Shown: positions 1 to 6,579 of the stretch, one piece after another
Layout of the letters: each line of letters starts with the position of its first letter
Numbering within the stretch: position 1 is the stretch's first letter
Assembly: GCA_945888535.1 (NCBI GenBank)
Contig: CAMDAN010000089.1
Coordinates: forward strand, 1-9,821
Source: Bordetella parapertussis
Lineage (GTDB): Bacteria > Pseudomonadota > Gammaproteobacteria > Burkholderiales > Burkholderiaceae_C
Direction: 5' to 3'
Length of the DNA: 9,821 nucleotides
Translations under genes and position numbers: made by a program
Notes under the pieces: model-generated
What the model was told of the DNA's origin: nothing
The model's input: only the letters and a program-made list of their open reading frames with translations
Databases searched by the model: none

Positions 1-4
1 ACCG

Positions 5-1702
5 GTGGCTGAGACCGCGCAAGCCGGCGCGACCCACGCGGTTTTTAACCAAGCGCGGCAGTTAGACGGCTACAACCTCTTTACGGGGAACCAGGCGCTA
101 CAAAGTGCGTTGAAATTCAACGCGCCCCATTTGGACACGACGCCTTTGCGTGACTTAGGCGCTGAGTTGGGGACGGCGGCGATGCAAACCCACGCGCAAC
201 TGGCTAATGTTCATACGCCGCAGTTGCGAACCCATGACCGCTACGGAAACCGGTTAGACCAAGTCGAGTTTCATCCGAGCTACCACGCCTTGATGGCGGT
301 GGCGACCCGGGCGGGTTTACACGGGACGCCGTGGGAAGATTTTTGGGACGCGCCCGAGGGCGCGTCAACCGCGCACATGCGCCGCGCAGCAGCTTTTTCG
401 ATGTTCACCCAAACAGAGTCTTCGATCTTGTGCCCGATCTCGATGACCTACGCGGTGATGCCGGCCCTCAAAAGCAACGCCGCTATTTTTAAAGACTGGG
501 CTCCGGGCTTGAGCAGTGCTCAGTACGACCCCCGCCTCGTGCTTTTCAGCGAAAAAACAGGCTTGACGATGGGCATGGGGATGACCGAAAAGCAAGGCGG
601 CTCGGACGTTCGCGCCAACACCACGCAGGCGACAGCCGATGGCAGCGACGCGTGGGGTTTGCGTTTCAAACTCGTAGGTCACAAGTGGTTTTTCTCTGCC
701 CCCATGTGCGATGCGTTTTTGGTGTTGGCGCAGTCCAACGCCGGCTTGAGTTGTTTTTTCTTGCCGCGCATCTTGCCCGACGGTTCGACCAACGCGATTC
801 GCATTCAACGTCTTAAAGACAAATTAGGTAACAAAGCCAATGCCAGCTCCGAAGTAGAGTTTTTACACGCAACGGCTTGGTTGGTAGGCGAAGAAGGGCG
901 GGGCGTTCCGCAGATTTTGGAGATGGGCAATATGACCCGCTTGGATTGCTCTTTAGGCACCAGCGGTTTGATGCGTGAAGCGTTGAGCATTGCCTTAAAC
1001 CACACCGCCCAGCGTGAAGCCTTTGGTAAGCCATTGATCGAGCAGCCTTTGATGCGCAACGTGTTGGCAGATTTGGCTTTAGAAAGCGAAGCGGCCACGG
1101 CTTTATCGATGCGTTTGGCCCGTGCGTTTGATCGCTCGGGCGATAGCTTTGAGCGTTTGATGGCGCGGGTTTTGACTCCGATTTCTAAATTTTGGATTTG
1201 CAAACGTGGAAGCGCTTTTGCCCAAGAAGCGATGGAGTGCATGGGCGGAAACGGCTATGTCGAAGAGGGCGGTTTAGGAACCATGGCCCGGGTGTACCGC
1301 GAGATGCCTTTGAACTCGATTTGGGAAGGCGCTGGCAACATCATGGCTTTGGATTTATTACGCGCTTTGCGAAAAGGCGATGTCGCCCAAGCTTTGGTTC
1401 AAGAGCTGTCGCCCGCACGTGGGGCCCACGCCGCATTGGACCGCATGATGGATTCTTTGCCTTCGCGCATTGAATTGTTAGCCACCGAAGGCGAAGCCCG
1501 CCGCCTCGCGCAAGACGTCGCCCTTTCAGTTCAAGCCGCCTTGTTACAGCAAACTGCGCCGAACTATGTTTTCAGCGCATTTTGCGATTCGCGCTTAGGC
1601 GGCGATTGGGGTTTCACCTTTGGAACCCTAGGCCGCGGGGTCGACTTTGACGCCATTATTCGTCGCGCCATGCCTTATGAGATGGCGTCGTCTAAGCCCT
1701 AG
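5..1702 (+). CDS. aidB: AidB-family acyl-CoA dehydrogenase
   Basis: FAD-dependent acyl-CoA dehydrogenase of the AidB subfamily. E. coli AidB belongs to the adaptive response to DNA alkylation, binds DNA and has weak isovaleryl-CoA dehydrogenase activity; the physiological substrate is unclear. The protein has 565 residues against about 541 for E. coli AidB, and from memory it aligns along the whole length. Seen in the sequence: GMGMTEKQGGSDVRANTT at residues 190-207 (flavin-binding segment), HKWFFSAP at 226-233, RLKDKLGNKANAS at 269-281, and NSIWEGAGN around the expected catalytic base Glu441. The start used is a GTG four bases from the window edge. The conserved HAVFNQ begins at residue 11, so the real start must be here or a few codons upstream. 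The GST gene follows after 32 bases and the SDR after that, which suggests a redox/detoxification unit. No Ada-type control can be judged because the promoter lies outside the window. The family is certain; a DNA-protective role is inference. Confidence 0.88.
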   Translation: MAETAQAGATHAVFNQARQLDGYNLFTGNQALQSALKFNAPHLDTTPLRDLGAELGTAAMQTHAQLANVHTPQLRTHDRYGNRLDQVEFHPSYHALMAVATRAGLHGTPWEDFWDAPEGASTAHMRRAAAFSMFTQTESSILCPISMTYAVMPALKSNAAIFKDWAPGLSSAQYDPRLVLFSEKTGLTMGMGMTEKQGGSDVRANTTQATADGSDAWGLRFKLVGHKWFFSAPMCDAFLVLAQSNAGLSCFFLPRILPDGSTNAIRIQRLKDKLGNKANASSEVEFLHATAWLVGEEGRGVPQILEMGNMTRLDCSLGTSGLMREALSIALNHTAQREAFGKPLIEQPLMRNVLADLALESEAATALSMRLARAFDRSGDSFERLMARVLTPISKFWICKRGSAFAQEAMECMGGNGYVEEGGLGTMARVYREMPLNSIWEGAGNIMALDLLRALRKGDVAQALVQELSPARGAHAALDRMMDSLPSRIELLATEGEARRLAQDVALSVQAALLQQTAPNYVFSAFCDSRLGGDWGFTFGTLGRGVDFDAIIRRAMPYEMASSKP

Positions 1703-1734
1703 CCCATTTCTTAGCATTCAGAAGAAAGCCAAAA

Positions 1735-2667
1735 ATGTCCGATCTGATTCTTCACCATTACCCGATATCGCCGTTCTCAGAAAAAGTGCGTTTGGTCTTC
1801 GGGCTTAAAGGCTTGCCTTGGAAGTCTGTGATCATTCCTAGCATCATGCCTAAACCTGACGTGGTGGCCTTGACAGGCGGCTTTCGCAAAACGCCTTTTT
1901 TGCAAATCGGCAGCGATATTTACTGTGATTCGGCGCTGATTTGCGAAGTATTAGACGCCATAGAACCACAGCACCATTTGTACCCCGATAGCAGCAAAGG
2001 TCTCGCCCGCATCATTGCGCAATGGGCAGACTCCACGCTTTTTTGGGCGGCGATGGCGCACAACCTCAGCCCCAAAGGCGCAGCGGCGATGTTTGCCAAC
2101 GCGCCCCCAGAAGCTGCCAAAGCGTTTGGCGCAGACCGCGCAGCGATGTCAACAGGAATGAATCGCCTTCGGCCTGCGGACGCGGCAGCGACCTACAAAT
2201 CGTATTTGCGTCGCTTGGCCTCTATGTTGGAACAGCAGCCTTTTTTATTGGGCCAAGCGCCGTGTATTGCTGATTTCTCAGCCTACCATCCCTTGTGGTT
2301 TACGCGCCAGTGTGTTCCGGTGATGGCGGATATTTTGGAAGCGACCCCCAGTGTTTTGGCTTGGATGGATCGCATCAAAGCTTTCGGGCATGGGACGTTT
2401 GAAAAAATGAGTTCGGCAGAAGCGATTGCTGTTTGTGCGTCGGCAAAACCTGCCGCGTTGCCTCAGGATACTTTTTTCCAAGATGAGCACGGGATTGCGC
2501 TCGGAAGCTCGGTAACGGTGTCGGCGGAGACCTTTGGCCAAGAGCCGACCCAAGGCACCTTGCTGGCGGCCACGCGAACCCGATACACCTTGCGCCGGGA
2601 AGATCCTCGCGCAGGCCTTGTAAATGTTCACTTTCCGCGTGTGGGCTACGTTTTACGCGCCAGCTAA
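1735..2667 (+). CDS. Glutathione S-transferase family protein with C-terminal extension
   Basis: Soluble glutathione S-transferase-like protein of 310 residues, clearly longer than the usual 200-230. The N-terminal thioredoxin-like domain (about 1-85) shows HHYPISPFSEKVR at residues 7-19, where Ser12 or Ser15 could be the catalytic Ser. It also has KTPF with the expected cis-Pro at Pro54 and an Asp65-Ser66 pair in the place that binds the gamma-glutamyl group. The helical C-terminal domain carries FLLG at 170-173 and IADFSAYHPLWF at 178-189, resembling the conserved folding motif of GST C domains. About 80 further residues follow (about 230-310). They are rich in beta-type residues, with Gly and Pro, and end in a VHFPR.GY-like pattern; this part is not normal GST. 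A purine-rich AGAAGAAAG lies shortly before the ATG. Glutathione conjugation is the family activity, but the substrate cannot be told. Position between aidB and the SDR gene fits detoxification of reactive electrophiles (inference). Confidence 0.85.
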   Translation: MSDLILHHYPISPFSEKVRLVFGLKGLPWKSVIIPSIMPKPDVVALTGGFRKTPFLQIGSDIYCDSALICEVLDAIEPQHHLYPDSSKGLARIIAQWADSTLFWAAMAHNLSPKGAAAMFANAPPEAAKAFGADRAAMSTGMNRLRPADAAATYKSYLRRLASMLEQQPFLLGQAPCIADFSAYHPLWFTRQCVPVMADILEATPSVLAWMDRIKAFGHGTFEKMSSAEAIAVCASAKPAALPQDTFFQDEHGIALGSSVTVSAETFGQEPTQGTLLAATRTRYTLRREDPRAGLVNVHFPRVGYVLRAS

Positions 2668-2712
2668 CGCTATAAAAATCCTCAATATTTCACTACAACT
2701 TTTACGAAAACC

Positions 2713-3621
2713 ATGATCTCTGATTTCAAAAATAAAACGGCGGTACTCACCGGAGCAGGCTCAGGCTTTGGGCTGGAGTGCGCTCGCATTGGCGCAAAAC
2801 TGGGAATGAACTTGGTTCTGGCTGATGTACAACAAGACGCGCTAGACCGCGCGGTTGCGGAGATGCATGCGGCTGGGGCTCAAGCCTTGGGGATGAAGGT
2901 TGATGTTTCAAAAGCCGACCAAGTTGAAGCGTTGGGGCAAGCTACTTTGGCGCGATTTGGCGCTCCCCATTTTGTTTTCAACAACGCAGGCGTTGGCTCT
3001 GGCGGTTTGATTTGGGAAAACACGTTGCAAGACTGGGAGTGGGTGGTGGGCGTTAACCTCATGGGCGTAGCGCACGGCGTTCGGGTGTTCACGCCGATGA
3101 TGCTGGCCCAAGCCCAAAAGGACCCGCATTACCAAGGCCACATTGTGAACACGGCCAGCATGGCGGGCTTGTTGAATGCGCCCAACATGGGAATTTACAA
3201 CGTCACCAAACACGCCGTGGTGAGTTTGAGTGAAACGCTTTACCAAGACTTGGCCTTGGTGACAGACCAGATCAGCGCCAGCGTGTTGTGTCCTTTCTTT
3301 GTTCCCACCGGCATCAGCCAAAGCCACCGCAATCGCCCCGACGACTTAAAAACAGCGAACGTGAAACCCACCAAGAGTCAACTTATTGGTCAAGCGATGA
3401 GCGATAAAGCCGTAGGCAGCGGCAAGGTGACTGCGCAAGAAGTGGCGCAAAAAGTGTTTGATGCCATCGCGGCCAACCAGTTTTATATCTACAGCCACCC
3501 CAAATCGATTGCATCGGTACAGACGCGGATGGAGGACGTTTTACTGACCCGCAACCCGACAGACCCCTTCGCACACAAGCCAGAATTGGGCGTTGAACTA
3601 AAAAAAGCACTCCGCGCTTAA
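2713..3621 (+). CDS. Short-chain dehydrogenase/reductase (SDR)
   Basis: Classical SDR oxidoreductase of 302 residues, NAD(P)-dependent, cytoplasmic. The Rossmann nucleotide site TGAGSGFG is at residues 13-20, NNAG at 90-93, and the structural Asn115 sits in VNLMG. The catalytic Ser149 lies in NTASMAG, and Tyr162 and Lys166 form the YxxxK motif, so the catalytic tetrad is complete. Asp38 at the end of the second strand (LADVQ) favours NAD(H) over NADP(H) by the usual rule. The chain is about 50 residues longer than the 250-residue core, with the excess in the C-terminal substrate-side region. The gap from the GST gene is 45 bases and the ribosome binding site is weak (ACGAAAACC before ATG), so expression may depend on readthrough from upstream. 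The substrate is unknown; an alcohol or 3-hydroxyacyl compound is possible given the neighbouring acyl-CoA dehydrogenase, but this is only context. Confidence 0.9.
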   Translation: MISDFKNKTAVLTGAGSGFGLECARIGAKLGMNLVLADVQQDALDRAVAEMHAAGAQALGMKVDVSKADQVEALGQATLARFGAPHFVFNNAGVGSGGLIWENTLQDWEWVVGVNLMGVAHGVRVFTPMMLAQAQKDPHYQGHIVNTASMAGLLNAPNMGIYNVTKHAVVSLSETLYQDLALVTDQISASVLCPFFVPTGISQSHRNRPDDLKTANVKPTKSQLIGQAMSDKAVGSGKVTAQEVAQKVFDAIAANQFYIYSHPKSIASVQTRMEDVLLTRNPTDPFAHKPELGVELKKALRA

Positions 3622-3693
3622 GCAAATCGGGGATTGCCCTAAAAAAATGTTCAAATACGTACCTTAGTTTTTACTTCATTCAGAAAGATCCAA

Positions 3694-3864
3694 ATGGGCA
3701 ACAAAATCGTTACCGAAGCAGACCGTAAAGCCACTCCCGCCCCCAAGCCCCTGCCCGGTATGACCCTTGCGTCTCACGGCCGTGGCCAGCGCGTGAGCTT
3801 AGAGCGTGGTGTTTCTACCCGCAGCAAAAAGAACCCAGGCAAGCGCCCCTCTAAAGGCGGCTAA
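3694..3864 (+). CDS. Small highly basic protein, 56 residues, unknown function
   Basis: Uninterrupted ATG-to-TAA reading frame of 56 residues. It begins MGNKIVTEADRK and ends KKNPGKRPSKGG. It contains 13 Lys/Arg and 3 Asp/Glu, a net charge near +10, with no Cys, Trp, Tyr or Phe. It is rich in Pro, Gly and Ser, so it is probably disordered, with no membrane segment or signal peptide. Codons are mostly the favoured ones (CGT/CGC, GGT, GTT, ACC, AAC), which looks like a real and well-expressed gene rather than a chance frame. A modest purine-rich AGAAAG lies 6 bases before the ATG, and a hairpin follows 35 bases after the stop. It is co-directional with the SDR gene, 72 bases downstream of it. 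The charge suggests nucleic-acid or ribosome binding, but I do not recognise the family. An internal Met23 is a less likely start. Confidence 0.7.
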   Translation: MGNKIVTEADRKATPAPKPLPGMTLASHGRGQRVSLERGVSTRSKKNPGKRPSKGG

Positions 3865-3869
3865 AGCCA

Positions 3870-3905
3870 AATAAGGCCCAATAAGGCCAGTCAGGCTGAT
3901 AAGGC
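3870..3905 (+). repeat. Short tandem AATAAGGCC repeat
   Basis: AATAAGGCC occurs at 3870-3878 and again at 3880-3888, one every 10 bases. The core ATAAGGC returns at 3899-3905, where it forms the left arm of the downstream hairpin. The repeats fill the short convergent gap between the small basic-protein gene and the quinone oxidoreductase gene. They may come from local slippage or duplication of the terminator arm. Function is not known. Confidence 0.5.
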
Positions 3906-3921
3906 GGGTTGCTCCGCCTTA
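3900..3921. terminator. Putative bidirectional terminator hairpin
   Basis: TAAGGCGG (3900-3907) and CCGCCTTA (3914-3921) form a perfect 8-base-pair stem with a 6-base loop, GTTGCT. It lies between two convergent genes. The right arm contains the stop codon of the minus-strand gene (TTA on the + strand at 3919-3921). Neither strand has a proper T-run after the stem, so it is not a textbook intrinsic terminator. It may act as a weak terminator or as a 3' end stabiliser for both transcripts. Confidence 0.55.
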
Positions 3922-4893
3922 ATTCACCATCACCAGTTTCCCCATGACCGCGCGTGAACCCATATGGGCAAACGCCGCTTTGAGCTCAGCCATAGGCATA
4001 GCTCGGTCAATCACGGGTTTGATCTTTCCTTGACCGTACCACTGCGCGAGCTCTGCCATGGCCCCTGCGCTGGATTTGGATTCGCGTTTGGCAAAGTCGC
4101 CCCAAAACACGCCCACGATGGATGCGCCTTTGAGCAGGGCCAGGTTAAAGGGCAGTGCGGGTATCGGGCCTGCGGCAAAGCCGACCACCAAATACCGCCC
4201 ACGCCACGCAATAGAGCGAAACGCGGGTTCTGCAAAATCACCGCCCACGGGGTCGTAAATCACATCAGGGCCTTTGCCCTCGGTCAAGGTTTTGATGGCG
4301 TCGCGCAGGTTCTCGGTGCTGTAATTGATGACAGCGTCTGCGCCTAGTTTCAGGCAAAGATCGCATTTTTCTTTCGTTGATGCGGCTGCAATGACCTTCG
4401 CTCCCAAAGCCTTGGCGATTTGAATAGCGGCGGTTCCGACGCCGCCCGCAGCGCCAAGAACCAAAACGGTTTCACCGGCTTTGAGCGCGGCGCGGTCTAC
4501 CAGCGCGTGGTGGGACGTTGCGTAAATCATGATGAAAGCCGCCGCATCGACCATCGGGAAGCCCGCAGGCAAAGGCATACACAAGGCCGCAGGGGCGATG
4601 GTGTGGGTAGCAAAACCGCCAGTTCCACTTAAACACGCGACGGCTTGTCCCACCGCGAGGTGTTTAACGCCTTCGCCCACCGCTTGAACGATTCCCGCGT
4701 ATTCCGAGCCCGGCACAAAAGGCAAGGGCGGCTTCATTTGGTATTTGTTTTGAACAATCAAGAGGTCTGGAAAATTCAGACTCGCCGCTTTGATCTCAAT
4801 CAGCACTTCCCCGGCCTTGGGTTGCGGGGTAGGAAGGTCTTTCCAAGTCAGGGCGTCAACGCCGACGGGGTTCTCACAAAGCCAAGCTTGCAT
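3919..4893 (-). CDS. NADPH:quinone oxidoreductase-like protein (zinc-free MDR)
   Basis: Medium-chain dehydrogenase/reductase of the quinone oxidoreductase type, 324 residues, the usual length for the family. It probably reduces quinones or enones with NADPH in the cytoplasm. The N-terminal GroES-like domain contains NFPDLLIVQNKYQ around residues 40-52 and PGSEYAG at 61-67. The Rossmann domain contains GAAGGVG at 147-153 followed by a long IQIAKALGAKVIA stretch. The zinc-ligand pattern of the alcohol dehydrogenases is not seen. The frame stays open upstream to 5004, but the ATG at 4891-4893 is the start: it has a good TTGGAGA site 9 bases upstream, and the family N-terminus (MQAWL, GEVLIEIKAASLNFPD) begins there. 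The gene has its own promoter candidate, is divergent from surE and convergent with the small basic-protein gene. The exact substrate is not determinable. Confidence 0.88.
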   Translation of the reverse strand: MQAWLCENPVGVDALTWKDLPTPQPKAGEVLIEIKAASLNFPDLLIVQNKYQMKPPLPFVPGSEYAGIVQAVGEGVKHLAVGQAVACLSGTGGFATHTIAPAALCMPLPAGFPMVDAAAFIMIYATSHHALVDRAALKAGETVLVLGAAGGVGTAAIQIAKALGAKVIAAASTKEKCDLCLKLGADAVINYSTENLRDAIKTLTEGKGPDVIYDPVGGDFAEPAFRSIAWRGRYLVVGFAAGPIPALPFNLALLKGASIVGVFWGDFAKRESKSSAGAMAELAQWYGQGKIKPVIDRAMPMAELKAAFAHMGSRAVMGKLVMVN

Positions 4894-4901
4894 AGGTTTT
4901 A

Positions 4902-4908
4902 TCTCCAA
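4902..4908 (-). promoter_or_regulatory. Ribosome binding site deciding the MDR start
   Basis: Read on the minus strand this is TTGGAGA, with GGAG ending 9 bases before the ATG at 4893-4891. It selects this ATG over the upstream in-frame start at 5004, whose extension would run through the promoter region. Confidence 0.75.
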
Positions 4909-4923
4909 AAGGGTTCGTGCTAA

Positions 4924-4952
4924 ATCATAGAGCCCAAAGCAGCTTAACCCAA
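4924..4952 (-). promoter_or_regulatory. Sigma-70-like promoter candidate for the MDR gene
   Basis: On the minus strand TTGGGT (4952-4947) and TATGAT (4929-4924) are separated by exactly 17 bases. The -10 box matches TATAAT at five of six positions; the -35 box matches TTGACA at only the first three. Transcription would start around 4917, giving a leader of about 25 bases that includes the ribosome binding site. Prediction by eye only. Confidence 0.5.
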
Positions 4953-5005
4953 GGCCAGGGGCGGGAGATCTGTCACTGGAGCGACCTTCCCATCGCGGTG
5001 GCACC

Positions 5006-5011
5006 TACAAT
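5006..5011 (+). promoter_or_regulatory. Putative -10 box of the surE operon
   Basis: TACAAT matches TATAAT at five of six positions and lies 21 bases before the surE ATG. No convincing -35 hexamer sits 16-18 bases upstream. A start near 5018 would leave a leader of only about 15 bases, in keeping with the lack of a clear ribosome binding site before surE. Confidence 0.35.
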
Positions 5012-5032
5012 GAAGTTCAACTTTGAAAACCT

Positions 5033-5809
5033 ATGAAAATTCTTATTTCGAACGATGACGGCTACCAAGCCAGCGGAATTGTGGCTTTGTATGAAGCGCT
5101 CAAAGATATTGCCGATGTAGAGGTGATTGCGCCTGAGCAAAACAACAGCGCCAAGTCGAACGCCTTGACGCTGAACTCCCCTTTGTACGTTCACCGCGCG
5201 AGCAACGGCTTTCGCTATGTCAACGGCACGCCTGCAGATTGCGTCCACATCGCCTTGTCTGGCTTACTAGACTATCGCCCTGATCTGGTGGTCTCGGGTA
5301 TCAACAACGGCGCTAATATGGGCGACGATACGATTTACTCAGGCACCGTGGGCGCGGCGATGGAAGGGTACTTGTTTGGTATCCCCTCGATTGCGTTTTC
5401 TCAGGTTCAAAAGGAGTGGCTTGAGTTGGACTCAGCAGCCCGAAAGGCGCGGGAGATTGTGCAATTCATGTTGGGACACAAAAAAGCCGGTGGCGAGCCT
5501 TGGCTTTTGAATGTGAATATTCCTAATCTGCCTTTTGAGAAAATTCGAAGCGCCAAGGTGTGTCGCTTAGGTAAACGCCACGCGGCTGAGCCGGTGATTG
5601 CGCAAAAAAACCCACGGGGTGAAACCATGTATTGGATTGGTGCCGCCGGCCCCGCCAAAGACGACGCCGAAGGAACCGACTTTCACGCCACGCAAAACGG
5701 CCATATATCTTTGACGCCTTTGAAGGTGGATTTAACCGAACACGAGCAATTGCGGTATTGGTCAGAAACGGCGGCGATTATGGCTGCCCACCCCGCGCCC
5801 AAAGCATGA
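5033..5809 (+). CDS. surE: 5'/3'-nucleotidase SurE
   Basis: SurE hydrolyses nucleoside 5'- and 3'-monophosphates, and in E. coli also short polyphosphate, using a divalent metal. It is a cytoplasmic survival protein important in stationary phase and stress. At 258 residues it is close to the 253 of E. coli SurE. It begins [11 protein letters not shown], with the metal ligands Asp8 and Asp9. Ser39 in [11 protein letters not shown] and the Asn residues of SGINNGAN (88-95) complete the active site, followed by [17 protein letters not shown]. The start is fixed by this invariant N-terminus although the ribosome binding site is weak (TTTGAAAACCT). It is the first gene of the surE-pcm-nlpD-rlmD unit, and its stop overlaps the pcm start by 4 bases, so the two are likely coupled in translation. 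Confidence 0.97.
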   Translation: MKILISNDDGYQASGIVALYEALKDIADVEVIAPEQNNSAKSNALTLNSPLYVHRASNGFRYVNGTPADCVHIALSGLLDYRPDLVVSGINNGANMGDDTIYSGTVGAAMEGYLFGIPSIAFSQVQKEWLELDSAARKAREIVQFMLGHKKAGGEPWLLNVNIPNLPFEKIRSAKVCRLGKRHAAEPVIAQKNPRGETMYWIGAAGPAKDDAEGTDFHATQNGHISLTPLKVDLTEHEQLRYWSETAAIMAAHPAPKA

Positions 5810-6570
5810 AACCCAGGCCGTCTTTCCCTGCGCGTATGGGAAGCACGACGCCTGCCTCTTTGAACCCAAAGCCGACAACGGCGCATTCCAATGTGCCCCA
5901 AGGCGTGGGCATGGATTCCAGCACCGTGCGCCACAGAATGGTCCAAAAATTAGCCGGACAAGGCTTACAAGACCCGATGGTTTTACAGGCGATGGCAACG
6001 ATAGAGAGGCACCGCTTTGTCGACACCGCTTTAGCCAACCAAGCCTATGAAGACACGAGTTTGCCCATCGGCTTGGGGCAAACGATTTCTAAGCCGGGTG
6101 TGGTTGCGCGGATGGTGGAATTGCTGCGCAACGGAGCGACGGGCAAGCTCGGGCGGATATTAGAAATTGGTACCGGCTGCGGCTACCAAGCGGCGGTTCT
6201 CAGCCAGATTGCGACAGAGGTTTACAGTATTGAGCGCTTACGCGGATTGCATGACAAAGCCCGGGACAATTTACGCCATTTGCGTTTAGCCCAATTGCAT
6301 TTGTTGTTTGGGGATGGAATGTTGGGTTTTCCCAAAGGCGCACCCTACGCGGGCATTATTGCGGCCGCAGGCGGAGAAGCGATTCCCCAAGCGTGGATCG
6401 ACCAACTCGCAGAGGGCGGGCGCTTGGTGGCCCCGGTGGCTGTTCCTTCTTCTACGCGCGGCGGCCCGGTCGCTCAGGCTTTGATCGTTTTAGATAAAAC
6501 CCCGCAAGGGATTCGCCAAACCGTTTTGGAGGCGGTTCATTTTGTGCCTCTAAAATCAGGTTTGGCTTGA
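5806..6570 (+). CDS. pcm: Protein-L-isoaspartate O-methyltransferase
   Basis: Pcm methylates L-isoaspartyl residues formed by ageing of Asn and Asp, using S-adenosylmethionine, and starts their repair. The frame is open from 5632, but the ATG at 5806 overlaps the surE TGA as ATGA and is the natural start, giving 254 residues. The catalytic core resembles E. coli Pcm (208 residues) from about residue 36 ([10 protein letters not shown]) to the end. It has [12 protein letters not shown] and the SAM motif [11 protein letters not shown] beginning at residue 119. The strand VYSIERL follows, and the chain ends with [13 protein letters not shown]. The first 35 residues are Pro-, Ser- and Thr-rich with little expected structure. 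They are absent from the E. coli protein; a later start at 5911 (residue 36) preceded by AAGGCG is a possible alternative. Its place after surE is the classical proteobacterial arrangement. Confidence 0.95.
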   Translation: MKPRPSFPARMGSTTPASLNPKPTTAHSNVPQGVGMDSSTVRHRMVQKLAGQGLQDPMVLQAMATIERHRFVDTALANQAYEDTSLPIGLGQTISKPGVVARMVELLRNGATGKLGRILEIGTGCGYQAAVLSQIATEVYSIERLRGLHDKARDNLRHLRLAQLHLLFGDGMLGFPKGAPYAGIIAAAGGEAIPQAWIDQLAEGGRLVAPVAVPSSTRGGPVAQALIVLDKTPQGIRQTVLEAVHFVPLKSGLA

Positions 6571-6575
6571 AAGGG
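6571..6575 (+). promoter_or_regulatory. Ribosome binding site of nlpD
   Basis: AAGGG lies 4 bases before the nlpD ATG, directly after the pcm stop codon. It is the clearest ribosome binding site on the + strand of the operon and supports independent initiation of nlpD. Confidence 0.65.
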
Positions 6576-6579
6576 AAAA

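Noticed and set aside
365..808. Long minus-strand frame inside the aidB gene
   Set aside because: It has the biased composition of an antisense shadow, no recognisable motif, and lies wholly within a well-supported gene. The similar frames opposite rlmD and modC were rejected for the same reason.
2671..2676. TATAAA as a promoter -10 box for the SDR gene
   Set aside because: No -35 box lies at an acceptable distance, and such an A/T-rich hexamer is expected by chance in an intergenic gap.
3634..3665. Promoter for the small basic-protein gene (TTGCCC with TACGTA or TACCTT)
   Set aside because: The -10 matches are poor or the spacing is 20 bases; a promoter may exist, but I could not support a position.
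3647..3667. Six-codon frame MFKYVP that could be a leader peptide before the small basic-protein gene
   Set aside because: It has no ribosome binding site of good quality and no attenuator-like stems around it, so it is well within chance.
4894..5004. Upstream extension of the quinone oxidoreductase frame by 37 codons
   Set aside because: The extension runs through the promoter region, is unlike the family N-terminus, and a good ribosome binding site fits the ATG at 4893.
5632..5805. Upstream extension of the pcm frame inside surE
   Set aside because: It is an out-of-frame reading of surE with an Arg-rich composition; the ATG at 5806 overlaps the surE stop in the usual coupled manner.
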